Positions 46,752 through 55,336 of a stretch of DNA of 64,000 nt are shown piece after piece; the first letter of the stretch is position 1; the number at the start of each line of letters is the position of its first letter. The notes below the pieces were generated by a model that had not been told where the DNA came from, did not search any database, and was given only the letters and a program-made list of their open reading frames with translations. The translations under genes were made by a program, and so were the position numbers. Source of the DNA: Nocardia spumae (lineage in GTDB: Bacteria; Actinomycetota; Actinomycetes; Mycobacteriales; Mycobacteriaceae); the NCBI RefSeq assembly GCF_020733635.1, contig NZ_JAJFZL010000001.1:4464001-4528000 (forward strand). Reading direction: 5' to 3'.

Positions 46752-48284
46752 ATGTACCCCGGTGCACATGTCGATCGTTTCCCTGATAAACCGGCGGTCG
46801 TGCTGGCCGAGAGCGGCGCGCGGCTGACCTATCGCGAGCTGGAGGACAACTCCGTACGCGTGGCCCGTCACCTCCACGACGCGGGGCTGCGCAAGGGCGA
46901 TCACATCGCGCTGCTGTCCGGCAATACCCTCGAGGTGTACGAGGTGTACTGGGCGGCATTGCGATCCGGGCTTTACATCACGGCCGTCAACCGGCATCTG
47001 TCCGCGGACGAGATCAGCTATATCGTCAACGATTGCGGGGCCCGCGCGCTCATCGTGTCAGCGGAGTTGGCCGAGGTCGCCCAGCGGGTGGCGGAGCTGA
47101 CCCCCGGAGCCAGGATCCGGCTGGCCTTCGGCGGCGAGGTCGCCGGATACGCATCGTATGAAAAGGCCGCGGCCGCCTCGTCTCCCGAACCGTTGCCGGA
47201 TCAGCCGCGCGGCGCCGACATGCTGTACTCGTCGGGCACCACCGGCCGCCCGAAGGGTATCAAGCACCCACTGCCCGACCGGCAGGTCGGCGACCCGCCG
47301 GGTGATACCTACACCGCCGTATTCGGCCCGCTCTACGGATTCGGCCCCGATACCGTCTACCTGTCCCCGGCCCCGCTCTACCACGCCGCTCCACTGCGGT
47401 TCGGCGGTGTGGTGCACGCCCTCGGCGGGACCGTGGTGGTGATGGAGCGTTTCGATGCCGAACAGGCACTCGCCGCGATCGCACGCCATCACGTCACACA
47501 CAGCCAGTGGGTGCCGACGATGTTCGTCCGCATGCTGAAATTGGGCGCGAGCGTGCGCGCCCGCTACGACGTCTCGAGTATGCGGGTCGCCGTCCACGCG
47601 GCGGCGCCGTGTCCGGTCGACGTGAAGCAGGCCATGATCGACTGGTGGGGGCCGGTGCTGCACGAGTACTACGCCTCGACCGAGGGGAACGGCGCCACCT
47701 TCATCGACAGCGAGCAATGGTTGCGCAAACCCGGTTCGGTCGGACAGGCGGGACTGGGCGCCGTTCGCATCTGCGACGACGCGGGACACGAGCTTCCGAC
47801 CGGTGAGATCGGCACCATCTATTTCGAACGCGAGGAAGTTCCGTTCGACTACCACAACGACCCGGACAAGACCGCGAAGGCGATCCACCCCGAGCATCCG
47901 ACCTGGACCACGACCGGCGATATCGGCTACCTCGACACCGACGGTTTCCTGTTCCTGACCGACCGCAAGGCGTTCATGATCATCTCCGGCGGGGTGAACA
48001 TCTACCCACAGGAGATCGAGGACGCGCTGGCCCTGCACCCCGACGTACTCGATGTGGCGGTGATCGGCGTCCCCGACGAGGAGATGGGCGAATCGGTGAA
48101 GGCGGTGGTCCAGGCCGCACCCGGCGCCGAACCCGGACCCGAACTCGCCCAGCGGCTACGCGAGTTCCTGCGCGAGCGGATCGCCCACTACAAGGTGCCC
48201 CGCACCGTCGATTTCGCCGGCGAACTGCCGCGCACGCCGACGGGGAAGCTGGTCAAGGGCAAACTTCGCGAGCAGTACCTGTGA
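46752..48284 (+). CDS. Acyl-CoA synthetase (FadD-like AMP-dependent ligase)
   Basis: A 510-residue adenylate-forming enzyme that activates a carboxylic acid to its CoA thioester. The P-loop is DMLYSSGTTGRPKGIKHPL (about residues 156-174). The A5 motif is EYYASTEG and the A7-A8 region TGDIGYLDTDGFLFLTDRK. The final motif TPTGKLVKGKLR carries the catalytic lysine. The ATG at 46752 has GGAGGAG eight bases upstream; a long upstream extension lacks conserved sequence. The chain type of the acid is unknown; close relatives in mycobacteria act on fatty or sterol-side-chain acids. It is convergent with the poxB-like gene. Confidence 0.9.
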   Translation: MYPGAHVDRFPDKPAVVLAESGARLTYRELEDNSVRVARHLHDAGLRKGDHIALLSGNTLEVYEVYWAALRSGLYITAVNRHLSADEISYIVNDCGARALIVSAELAEVAQRVAELTPGARIRLAFGGEVAGYASYEKAAAASSPEPLPDQPRGADMLYSSGTTGRPKGIKHPLPDRQVGDPPGDTYTAVFGPLYGFGPDTVYLSPAPLYHAAPLRFGGVVHALGGTVVVMERFDAEQALAAIARHHVTHSQWVPTMFVRMLKLGASVRARYDVSSMRVAVHAAAPCPVDVKQAMIDWWGPVLHEYYASTEGNGATFIDSEQWLRKPGSVGQAGLGAVRICDDAGHELPTGEIGTIYFEREEVPFDYHNDPDKTAKAIHPEHPTWTTTGDIGYLDTDGFLFLTDRKAFMIISGGVNIYPQEIEDALALHPDVLDVAVIGVPDEEMGESVKAVVQAAPGAEPGPELAQRLREFLRERIAHYKVPRTVDFAGELPRTPTGKLVKGKLREQYL

Positions 48285-48296
48285 CGAGTTGCCGAT

Positions 48297-50033
48297 TCAC
48301 CTCGGCACATTGCGCAGGTTGGACCGCGCCATATCGATCATCCGGCCCACGCCGCCGGTCAGCACGATCTTGCTGGCCGCGAGCGCGAATCCGCGAACCT
48401 GCGCGGCGGTGATGTGGGGCGGCAGCGACAGCGCGTCGGGATCGGTGACCAGATCCACCAGGGCCGGTCCCGGATGCGCCAACGCCTCGGCGATGGCGGC
48501 GCGGATGGCCGACGGCTCGGTGACGCGCACCGCGTGGATGCCGGCAGCCGCCGCCACCGCCGCGAAATCGACCGGGGCATGGTCGGTTTCGAAATTCGGC
48601 AGTCCGTCCACCAGCATTTCCAGCCGCACCATACCCAGCGACGCATTGTTGAACACGATGATCTTCACCGGCAGCCGATGCAGTGCCACGGTGAGCAATT
48701 CGCCCATCAGCATGCCGAGTCCGCCGTCACCGGACATCGAGACGACCTGACGATCCGGATACGCGAACTGCGCACCGATCGCGTGCGGCAGCGCATTGGC
48801 CATGGTTCCGTGCAGGAATGATCCGATCACCCGGCGGCGGCCGTTCGGGGTGAGGTAGCGGGCCGCCCACACGTTGCACATCCCGGTATCGACGGTGAAG
48901 ATCGCGTCGTCGGCGGCCAGGTCGTCGAGGATGTCGGCGGCGTATTCGGGGTGAATCGGCTTGTGATCGGCCACATTGCGGGTGTAGGCGTCGACGACTT
49001 GCTCGAGCAGCCGGCAGTGCTCGCCGAGCATGCGGTCGAGGAATTCGCGATCGGACTTCGGCTTCAGCAGCGGCAGGACCGCGCGCAGGGTTTCCCGGAC
49101 GTCGCCATGCACGGCCAGCCGCAGCGGCGTACGCCTGCCGAGGCGGGCGGCGTCGTGATCGACTTGCACGGTATCGCGTCCCGGCAGGAATTCGTCGTAG
49201 GGAAAGTCGGTGCCGAGCAACACGACCAGCTCCGCCTCGTGCATTGCCCGATAGCAGGCGCCGTAGCCGAGCAGACCGCTCATCCCCACGTCGTAGGGAT
49301 TGTCGAATTGGATCCATTCCTTACCGCGCAGGCTGTGCCCGATCGGTGTGTGCAGCAGCTGCGCGAGCTGCCTCACCTCCTCGTGCGCGTCGCGTACACC
49401 GGCGCCGCAGAACAGGGTGACGGTGCGCGCGGAGTTCAGCGCGTCGGCGAGCGCGCGCACCTGCGCCGCGGCGGGCATCACCCGGCCGAGTTCGAAGACG
49501 AGGCTGGTCTCACCGGTCGGGTGCGCCGCCTCCAGCTGAGCGACGTCGCCGGGTAGCACCACCACCGACACCTCGCTACGGGCCGATGCGTGCTGGATCG
49601 CGATCCGCAGCATGCGCGGCATCTGCTCGGGCCGGCTGATCATTTCGCAGTAACCACTGCATTCGACGAACAGCCGTTCGGGATGAGTTTCCTGGAAGAA
49701 CTGCGTGCCGATCTGATCGGAGGGGATGTGAGAGGCCAGCGCGAGCACCGGCGCCCCGGTGCGGTGCGCGTCGTAGAGTCCCTGGATCAGATGGGTGTTG
49801 CCGGGACCGCAACTACCGGCACAGACGGCGAGGCGGCCGGTCAACTGCGCCTGCGCCGCCGCCGCGAACGCAGCGGCCTCCTCGTTGCGCACATGCACCC
49901 ATTCGATCTCCGGATGGCGGCGCACCGCGTCCACGATCGGATTCAGACTGTCCCCGACGACGCCGTAGATCCGCGCGACACCGGACTGTACGAGAACAGC
50001 CACGAATTGATCGGCCACCGTCGTCTTCGCCAT
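48297..50033 (-). CDS. Pyruvate:quinone oxidoreductase / thiamine-diphosphate enzyme (PoxB-like)
   Basis: A 578-residue ThDP-dependent enzyme. The N-terminal Pyr domain has the catalytic glutamate in HVRNEEAAAFAAAAQAQLTG and the AGSCGPGNTHLIQGLYDA block. A central FAD-type domain follows. The C-terminal PP domain has the ThDP motif SGDGGLGMLMGELLTV...VFNN. The best match is PoxB, which decarboxylates pyruvate to acetate and CO2 with electrons passed to quinone. The tail (VGRMIDMARSNLRNVP) resembles the membrane-associating C-terminus of that family. The ATG is at 50033. It is single, with an amino-acid permease about 100 bases upstream on the same strand. Confidence 0.88.
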   Translation of the reverse strand: MAKTTVADQFVAVLVQSGVARIYGVVGDSLNPIVDAVRRHPEIEWVHVRNEEAAAFAAAAQAQLTGRLAVCAGSCGPGNTHLIQGLYDAHRTGAPVLALASHIPSDQIGTQFFQETHPERLFVECSGYCEMISRPEQMPRMLRIAIQHASARSEVSVVVLPGDVAQLEAAHPTGETSLVFELGRVMPAAAQVRALADALNSARTVTLFCGAGVRDAHEEVRQLAQLLHTPIGHSLRGKEWIQFDNPYDVGMSGLLGYGACYRAMHEAELVVLLGTDFPYDEFLPGRDTVQVDHDAARLGRRTPLRLAVHGDVRETLRAVLPLLKPKSDREFLDRMLGEHCRLLEQVVDAYTRNVADHKPIHPEYAADILDDLAADDAIFTVDTGMCNVWAARYLTPNGRRRVIGSFLHGTMANALPHAIGAQFAYPDRQVVSMSGDGGLGMLMGELLTVALHRLPVKIIVFNNASLGMVRLEMLVDGLPNFETDHAPVDFAAVAAAAGIHAVRVTEPSAIRAAIAEALAHPGPALVDLVTDPDALSLPPHITAAQVRGFALAASKIVLTGGVGRMIDMARSNLRNVPR

Positions 50034-50132
50034 GCGCTCTCCTCCACCAGTGCGGTCGGCGCCGGCGCGAAGCCGGTGCCAGGAGCCGAGGCTCGCTCTC
50101 CCGGATGAACAGATTCGCGATCGAGACGGATA

Positions 50133-51680
50133 CTACCGCTCGGGCCGGCGCTGGTCCGGCTCCTCCACGATCACCTCCGGCTCCGGCGGACGCCCCGGCC
50201 ACGGGCGTTCGGCGACCACCGGGAACTGTCCGGTATGGCCGTGCCGAATGGCGGCGATGCGCAGCACTTTCCGGCGTGCGAGGAACCATCCGCCGACGAG
50301 GATCGGCGCCATGACGGCCACCGTGGCCACCACCGCCCAACGCTGAATCGGGTCACTGCTGCAGGCCATCAGCACGATCACGCCGATGAGGAACACCAGC
50401 GACGCGATGCCGGTGTAGGGGGCACCGAGCATGCGATAGGCGGGCCGGTGCGATATGCCGTCGTACCAGCGTCGCCACAGGCGCAGCTGGCACAGCAGTA
50501 CCGCCATCCACGACACGATCGTGCCCAGCGCGGAGACGTTGAGCACGATCTCGAAGGCCTTGTCCGGCACCACCGCATCGAGTCCGACACCGATCGACGC
50601 GATCGCACCCGCCGCCAGGATGCCCACATAGGGCACGCCGCCGCGCGACATCCGGGTGGCCGCGGCGGGAGCGCTGCCGTTCAGCGACATCGATCGCAGA
50701 ATCCGGCCGGTCGAGTACAGACCCGCGTTGAGGCTGGAGAACGCCGCGCTCAGGACGATCAGATTCATCACCGACCCGGCGGCGGGGACTCCGATGCGCG
50801 CGAAGAAGGTGACGAAGGGACTCTCGCCGTTCCGGAACGCCGTGTACGGCAACAGCAATCCGAGCAGCACCAGTGAGCCGACGTAGAACACCGCGATCCG
50901 CGCGATGACCGAGTTGATCGCGCGCGGCATGATCTCCTCCGGCCGTTCCGCCTCGCCCGCCGCGACGCCCACCAATTCCACTGCGGCATAGGCGAATACG
51001 ACACCAGTTGTCACAGTGACCAGCGGCAGCACTCCGGTCGGGAACATACCGCCGTGATGTGCGATCACACCGAGGCCGGTGGACTGCCCGCGGATGTCGA
51101 AACGCCCCGCCAGAAAGACCGTGCCGATGATCAGAAACCCGCTCAGCGCCACGACTTTCACCATGGCTACCCAGAATTCGAGCTCCCCGAACCAGCGCAC
51201 CGAGATCAAATTCGCGCCGACCACCGCGACCAGTGCGATCAACGCGATCACCCACTGCGGAATTACGGTGAACGCGCTCCAATACCGGACATAAGTGGCA
51301 ATCGCGGTGATGTCGACGACCCCGGTCATACACCAGTGAAAGAAATACATCCATCCGACCACGAAGGCGAGTTTCTCGCCGAAGAACTCGCGCGCATACG
51401 AGACGAACGAACCGGACGAAGGCCGGTACAGCACCAATTCACCCAGTGCCCGCAACACGAAGTAGACGAAGATGCCGCAGATCGCGTAGACGAGGAAAAG
51501 ACCAGGTCCGGCGCCCGCCAGCCGACCACCGGCGCCGAGGAACAGACCGGTGCCGATCACCCCTCCGATCGCTATCATCTGCAATTGCCGGTTGCGCAGC
51601 GTTTTTCGATAGCCGTCCTGCTCGGTGTGCAGGACGGCGGCAAGTGCCGACAATTCGACGGGTCGGTGGTCTGAACTCAT
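50133..51680 (-). CDS. Amino-acid permease (APC/AAT family, AnsP-like)
   Basis: A 515-residue membrane protein with 12 predicted helices. The family start [24 protein letters not shown] (seen in two parts) is the substrate-binding unwound helix 1. [21 protein letters not shown] and [20 protein letters not shown] resemble asparagine and GABA permeases. It is a proton-coupled importer; exact substrate unknown. The ATG is at 51680. A good SigA-type promoter lies 39 bases upstream. A polar tail of about 45 residues after the last helix ([15 protein letters not shown]) is longer than in E. coli homologues. Confidence 0.9.
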   Translation of the reverse strand: MSSDHRPVELSALAAVLHTEQDGYRKTLRNRQLQMIAIGGVIGTGLFLGAGGRLAGAGPGLFLVYAICGIFVYFVLRALGELVLYRPSSGSFVSYAREFFGEKLAFVVGWMYFFHWCMTGVVDITAIATYVRYWSAFTVIPQWVIALIALVAVVGANLISVRWFGELEFWVAMVKVVALSGFLIIGTVFLAGRFDIRGQSTGLGVIAHHGGMFPTGVLPLVTVTTGVVFAYAAVELVGVAAGEAERPEEIMPRAINSVIARIAVFYVGSLVLLGLLLPYTAFRNGESPFVTFFARIGVPAAGSVMNLIVLSAAFSSLNAGLYSTGRILRSMSLNGSAPAAATRMSRGGVPYVGILAAGAIASIGVGLDAVVPDKAFEIVLNVSALGTIVSWMAVLLCQLRLWRRWYDGISHRPAYRMLGAPYTGIASLVFLIGVIVLMACSSDPIQRWAVVATVAVMAPILVGGWFLARRKVLRIAAIRHGHTGQFPVVAERPWPGRPPEPEVIVEEPDQRRPER

Positions 51681-51718
51681 GACCGGACCTTCCGCTGGAG
51701 AACATTGAAACTTCAAAC

Positions 51719-51747
51719 AACGTACCGTTATTCAACGGGACGTTCAA
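51719..51747 (-). promoter_or_regulatory. Candidate promoter of the amino-acid permease
   Basis: The minus strand carries TTGAAC (51747-51742), 17 bases, and TACGTT (51724-51719). The predicted start is about 30 bases before the permease ATG. The spacer includes CCGTTGAATAACGG, an imperfect inverted repeat that could be a regulator site. Confidence 0.5.
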
Positions 51748-51903
51748 CAGCGGGATAATAAATACCGAGCGGTCGGGCGTCAGATTTACCGTGTACGACG
51801 ATCGGGAAATTCGAGATATCCACCGGCGGAGTGGAATTCGGACTTCCGGCGATACCCCTCGGGGAATTGCCGCGACTCCCGCGACCGGCGCACGCTGGTC
51901 GGC

Positions 51904-52884
51904 GTGAACGACATTCGATACGGCCTGCTACTGCCCGGCGGTGCCGCGCAACTGGAACATCGCGATGCCGCGCGCGCGGTGGCCACGCTGGCGGTGACCG
52001 CGGAAGAGCGGGGTTTCGATTCGGTCTGGCTGGGCGATTCGCTCAGTCGCGCCCGGGTCGAACCGCTCACCCTGCTGGCCGCCGCGGCGGCGCTCACCGA
52101 GCGGATAACCCTGGGCACCGCCGCCCTGATTCCCGCATTCCGGCATCCCGTGCAGGCCGCGGCCACCCTGGCGACCCTGGACCAACTCGCCGCCGGACGG
52201 TTGATCATCGCGGTGGGCGCGGGCTTCCCCGAACTGAGCAGGCCCGAATTCGACCTCGTGGGAGTGGATTACCGGACCCGGTTCTCCCAGCTGGACGACA
52301 CCGTCGCACTGTGGCGCCGGCTGTGGACGGGCAACCGGGAACCGTTCCACGGCAAGGTGCTCCGATACGACTGGCTCCCCGAGGTACCGCGTCCCCATCA
52401 GGTGGGCGGACCACCGATCTGGGCGACCGGGATCACGCCGCCGGCGCTGGCGCGCACCGCGCGCCTGTACGACGGCTGGCTGCCCTACCCGCCCGATGTG
52501 GACACCTTCGCCACCGCCCTGACCGAGGTACGGACCGCGACGGCCACCGCCGGTCGCGACGAGAAGGCCGTCACCCCGGCACTTTTCGCCACGGTCTTCG
52601 TCACCGACGATCAGGACGCCGGGCGCGACGCACTGGAACGGTACTGTGCCGCGACCTACCGGATGCCGGTGGCCGAGGTCGAGCGAATCCAGGTGATGAT
52701 GACGGGCACGGCCGAGGATATCGCCGCACATCTCGACCGGTACGTCCGCGCGGGCGCGCGCCATGTGCTGCTGCGCATCGCGGCGGTCGAATCCGGCGAC
52801 TTCGCGATCCAGCTCGACCGCGTCTGCGGACTGCTCCGATACCTGCCGGTGCGGCGCCCGCAACCGCAACCCAGCCGAGGCTAG
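51904..52884 (+). CDS. LLM-class (F420-type) flavin oxidoreductase
   Basis: A 326-residue luciferase-like monooxygenase family member. It has a TIM-barrel start IRYGLLLPGGAAQ, then ERGFDSVWLGDSLSRARVEPL, ITLGTAALIPAFRHPV and LDQLAAGRLIIAVGAGFP, and later PPIWATGITPPALART. In actinobacteria this class usually uses coenzyme F420 rather than FMN. The substrate is not predictable. The start is GTG at 51904. It ends convergently with the next gene with a 4-base overlap. Confidence 0.88.
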   Translation: MNDIRYGLLLPGGAAQLEHRDAARAVATLAVTAEERGFDSVWLGDSLSRARVEPLTLLAAAAALTERITLGTAALIPAFRHPVQAAATLATLDQLAAGRLIIAVGAGFPELSRPEFDLVGVDYRTRFSQLDDTVALWRRLWTGNREPFHGKVLRYDWLPEVPRPHQVGGPPIWATGITPPALARTARLYDGWLPYPPDVDTFATALTEVRTATATAGRDEKAVTPALFATVFVTDDQDAGRDALERYCAATYRMPVAEVERIQVMMTGTAEDIAAHLDRYVRAGARHVLLRIAAVESGDFAIQLDRVCGLLRYLPVRRPQPQPSRG

Positions 52885-53921
52885 CCCGCCACCTCGCCCA
52901 GGATCGCCAGGACCGGCTCGGAGGTATAGAACGGTTCCAGGCGGGCCCGAATCAGCGTGGCCAGCACACCGTTTCGCTTGGCGGCCTCGACCACCGCGGG
53001 TCCGTAGCGCAGGATCTCGGTACCGATGTCGTCACCGGACAGGCCCAGCTCCGGAAGCAGCGCGCCCAGTGTGTGATCGCCGTACTTGACGAAGAAGACC
53101 TCCACGCATTCGTCGAGAAGTACTCCGACGTACTCCTTTTCGCGCGTGGTGACGATGATGCGGTGCACCAGCAGCGCCAGCTCCCGCAGGTCGGCCTGAG
53201 TCAGATAGTCGCGCAGGCCGCTGACGGGCTCGCCGGCGTGCAGATCCCAGAACTCCATCGCCGCGTCGTGCACGGGAGCGTCGCGCAACATCTCACGAAT
53301 CGCGTTGTTGGTGCGCTTGAGCGCGAACAACGCGCCCTTACCGGCCATATCGCCGATGAAGGTGCCGTCGGTGGCCTTCTCCGCGGCCTTGCGCGCCGAC
53401 TTCGCGGCCGAGGTCCCGAACGACACCAGAGAGCCCACGCCCGGAATCTTGCTGGCCATCTGGCGGTTCGACTCCATGAAGTCGTCGATCAGCTTGTCGA
53501 CGAATTTCGAGGCGACGGTCGCCACCAACGGACTCTCGGTGAGCCGTTCCAGGGTGCGCTCCTGCGCCTGGTGCATGCCGAAGATCTTCTCCAGCAACGC
53601 TTCCACCGGCTCGCGCTCGACGACATCGCCGAGCGTGTACTCGTCACTGCCGGCGATCGCGTCGTAGATCGCGTCGGCGAACACCGATACCGAGTCCCGC
53701 AGTACCCGGCTGCCGCCGATCCGGTCCACCACCGTGCGCACGGTCTGCTTGGCGGCCTCGACATCGACCACGTCCCGGAAGACGATGGTGTCGGCGACCG
53801 CCAGCACATCGCCGATATCGCGGGCGACAACCTCGGCGAAACGCTCGCCGGTCACCTCCGCGAGCACGAAATCCACCTGCGCGTCGAGCAGTTTCGCGGC
53901 GATGTCCTGCGGTGCGGTCAT
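52881..53921 (-). CDS. Conserved hypothetical protein, helical
   Basis: A 346-residue protein that I do not recognise as a named family. It is mainly helical and acidic with no signal peptide or obvious transmembrane segment. Two stretches stand out: an Ala/Lys-rich amphipathic helix (SFGTSAAKSARKAAEKATDG, near residue 170) and a repeated pattern of short helices before FFVKYGDHTLGALLPELGL. No catalytic motif can be pointed out. The ATG at 53921 has AGGGGAATCG upstream. It lies 42 bases downstream of another unknown gene on the same strand, and the two are probably co-transcribed. Confidence 0.7.
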   Translation of the reverse strand: MTAPQDIAAKLLDAQVDFVLAEVTGERFAEVVARDIGDVLAVADTIVFRDVVDVEAAKQTVRTVVDRIGGSRVLRDSVSVFADAIYDAIAGSDEYTLGDVVEREPVEALLEKIFGMHQAQERTLERLTESPLVATVASKFVDKLIDDFMESNRQMASKIPGVGSLVSFGTSAAKSARKAAEKATDGTFIGDMAGKGALFALKRTNNAIREMLRDAPVHDAAMEFWDLHAGEPVSGLRDYLTQADLRELALLVHRIIVTTREKEYVGVLLDECVEVFFVKYGDHTLGALLPELGLSGDDIGTEILRYGPAVVEAAKRNGVLATLIRARLEPFYTSEPVLAILGEVAG

Positions 53922-53963
53922 CGATTCCCCTTCACCTGTCCGGGCTGCCCGGACCGGCCGGAA

Positions 53964-54461
53964 TCAATGCCGAGCGTCGTCGTCGCCGTGCATCGACTTC
54001 CGGATCGCGTCCAGGCGTTCGGCCGCGGCCTTCTCCCGCGCCTGCCATTGTTCGTCCGCGCTGCGGCCCGCCGGTGTCTGTCGATCCAGTTCGCCCATCC
54101 CCTGCGCGGTGCCGAAGCGTTGCTCGACCTTATCGCGAACTGACTCGAAAGTAGGGACTCCGGATTCGGAATATCCACCGGGTACGCCGAAGCCCTCCGG
54201 CGGCAACGGCACCCCCGAGCCCACCGCGACCTGCCCGAATCCGCCGGAGATCGGGGGCGGCACCGCCGCGGCCGCGCCCGGGGTGTCGGAACTCACATCG
54301 GGTACCGGCCCGGTATCGACCGGGCGCGCGGACAGTTCGACCGCGACCAGATGTAACTTCTCCAGACCGGGCCGGCCGGTCGTCGCGGTCGCCACGACCT
54401 CGAGCAGATCCGCATCCTGCAGCGCGGCGAGCAGTGCCGCCATATCACGGGTTTCGGACAT
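53964..54461 (-). CDS. Hypothetical protein with a Pro/Gly-rich linker
   Basis: A 165-residue protein without a recognised domain. Residues 1-50 look folded (MAALLAALQDADLLEVVATA, then LHLVAVELSARP). Residues 52-105 form a Pro/Gly/Val linker (PPPISGGFGQVAVGSGVPLP). The C-terminal 55 residues are a charged helix (ADEQWQAREKAAAERLDAIR) likely to form a coiled coil. It is probably the first gene of a two-gene unit with the helical protein at 52881-53921, with a stop-to-start gap of 42 bases. Function unknown. Confidence 0.65.
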   Translation of the reverse strand: MSETRDMAALLAALQDADLLEVVATATTGRPGLEKLHLVAVELSARPVDTGPVPDVSSDTPGAAAAVPPPISGGFGQVAVGSGVPLPPEGFGVPGGYSESGVPTFESVRDKVEQRFGTAQGMGELDRQTPAGRSADEQWQAREKAAAERLDAIRKSMHGDDDARH

Positions 54462-54497
54462 GCCCCCAGGCTACGCATCCGCGGCCCGGGCGGGGAC

Positions 54498-55280
54498 TCA
54501 TTCCCCGGTCACGGACTTCGCTCCCGCCAGCACCTCGCGCACCCAGGCCGATACGGTCGCCGACCAGCCGGGAATAGAGACCAGCGTGTTGTGGCCGGCA
54601 CCGGGATAGATCCGCAGCCGCTTGGGCTCGGCCGCGGCGGCGTACAGCGCCCGGCCCATCTCCACCGGCAACAGTTCGTCGGCGTCGCCGTGCATGACGA
54701 ATACCGGCACTGCCAGTTCGCGGATCCGCCGCAGACTCGGAAACGCATCCGGCACCAGCGGTTTCGGAATGAACGGATACACCGCCCGCGCCGCGTCCCG
54801 TAATCCGGTGAAGGTCGACATCAGGACCATCGCGGCGGGCGGATATTCGGTGGCCAGCTCGGTCACCACCGCACCGCCGAGCGACTTTCCCAGGTAGACA
54901 ATCCGTTTCGGATCGACGCCCGGACGCTCGAGCAGGGCCCGGCGAGCGGCACGGGCATCGAGGTAGAGGCCGCGTTCGCTCGGACGACCGGGACTGCGGC
55001 CGTATCCGCGATAGTCGAAGGCCAGCACATCCAGCCCCGCCGCGGCCAGCAGCGCCAGCACCGGCGAGCGATCACCGATATTGCCGCCGTTGCCGTGCGC
55101 GTACAGCACATGGCCGACCGGATTCTCCGCCCGCACGAACCAGGCGTTGATCCGGCCGCCGTCGGCCGCGCTGAGCCAGAGGTCGTCGTAGCCGACCCCC
55201 AGCTGATCCGGCGTCATCGTGATCCGACGCTCGGGATGGAAGGTCAGCGCGTTGAGAACGCCCTCGGCCGGATGTCGCAT
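54498..55280 (-). CDS. Alpha/beta hydrolase (BEM46/ABHD13-like)
   Basis: A 260-residue serine hydrolase. The oxyanion-hole strand YAHGNGGNIGDRSPVL, the FDYRGYGRSPGRPSERGLYLD block and the nucleophile elbow YLGKSLGGAVVTEL (Ser near residue 134) are clear. The acid lies in VMHGDADELLPVEMG and the histidine in YPGAGHNTL. This is the arrangement of the BEM46/ABHD13 group. There is no signal peptide, although a short N-terminal hydrophobic stretch seen in membrane-linked relatives is partly missing. Substrate unknown. It is downstream of pheT on the same strand (56-base gap). Confidence 0.88.
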   Translation of the reverse strand: MRHPAEGVLNALTFHPERRITMTPDQLGVGYDDLWLSAADGGRINAWFVRAENPVGHVLYAHGNGGNIGDRSPVLALLAAAGLDVLAFDYRGYGRSPGRPSERGLYLDARAARRALLERPGVDPKRIVYLGKSLGGAVVTELATEYPPAAMVLMSTFTGLRDAARAVYPFIPKPLVPDAFPSLRRIRELAVPVFVMHGDADELLPVEMGRALYAAAAEPKRLRIYPGAGHNTLVSIPGWSATVSAWVREVLAGAKSVTGE

Positions 55281-55336
55281 AACACCTTCCTACCGTCACT
55301 CGCGCGACCGTGCGAGACGGGCCCCGCCCGATGGCA

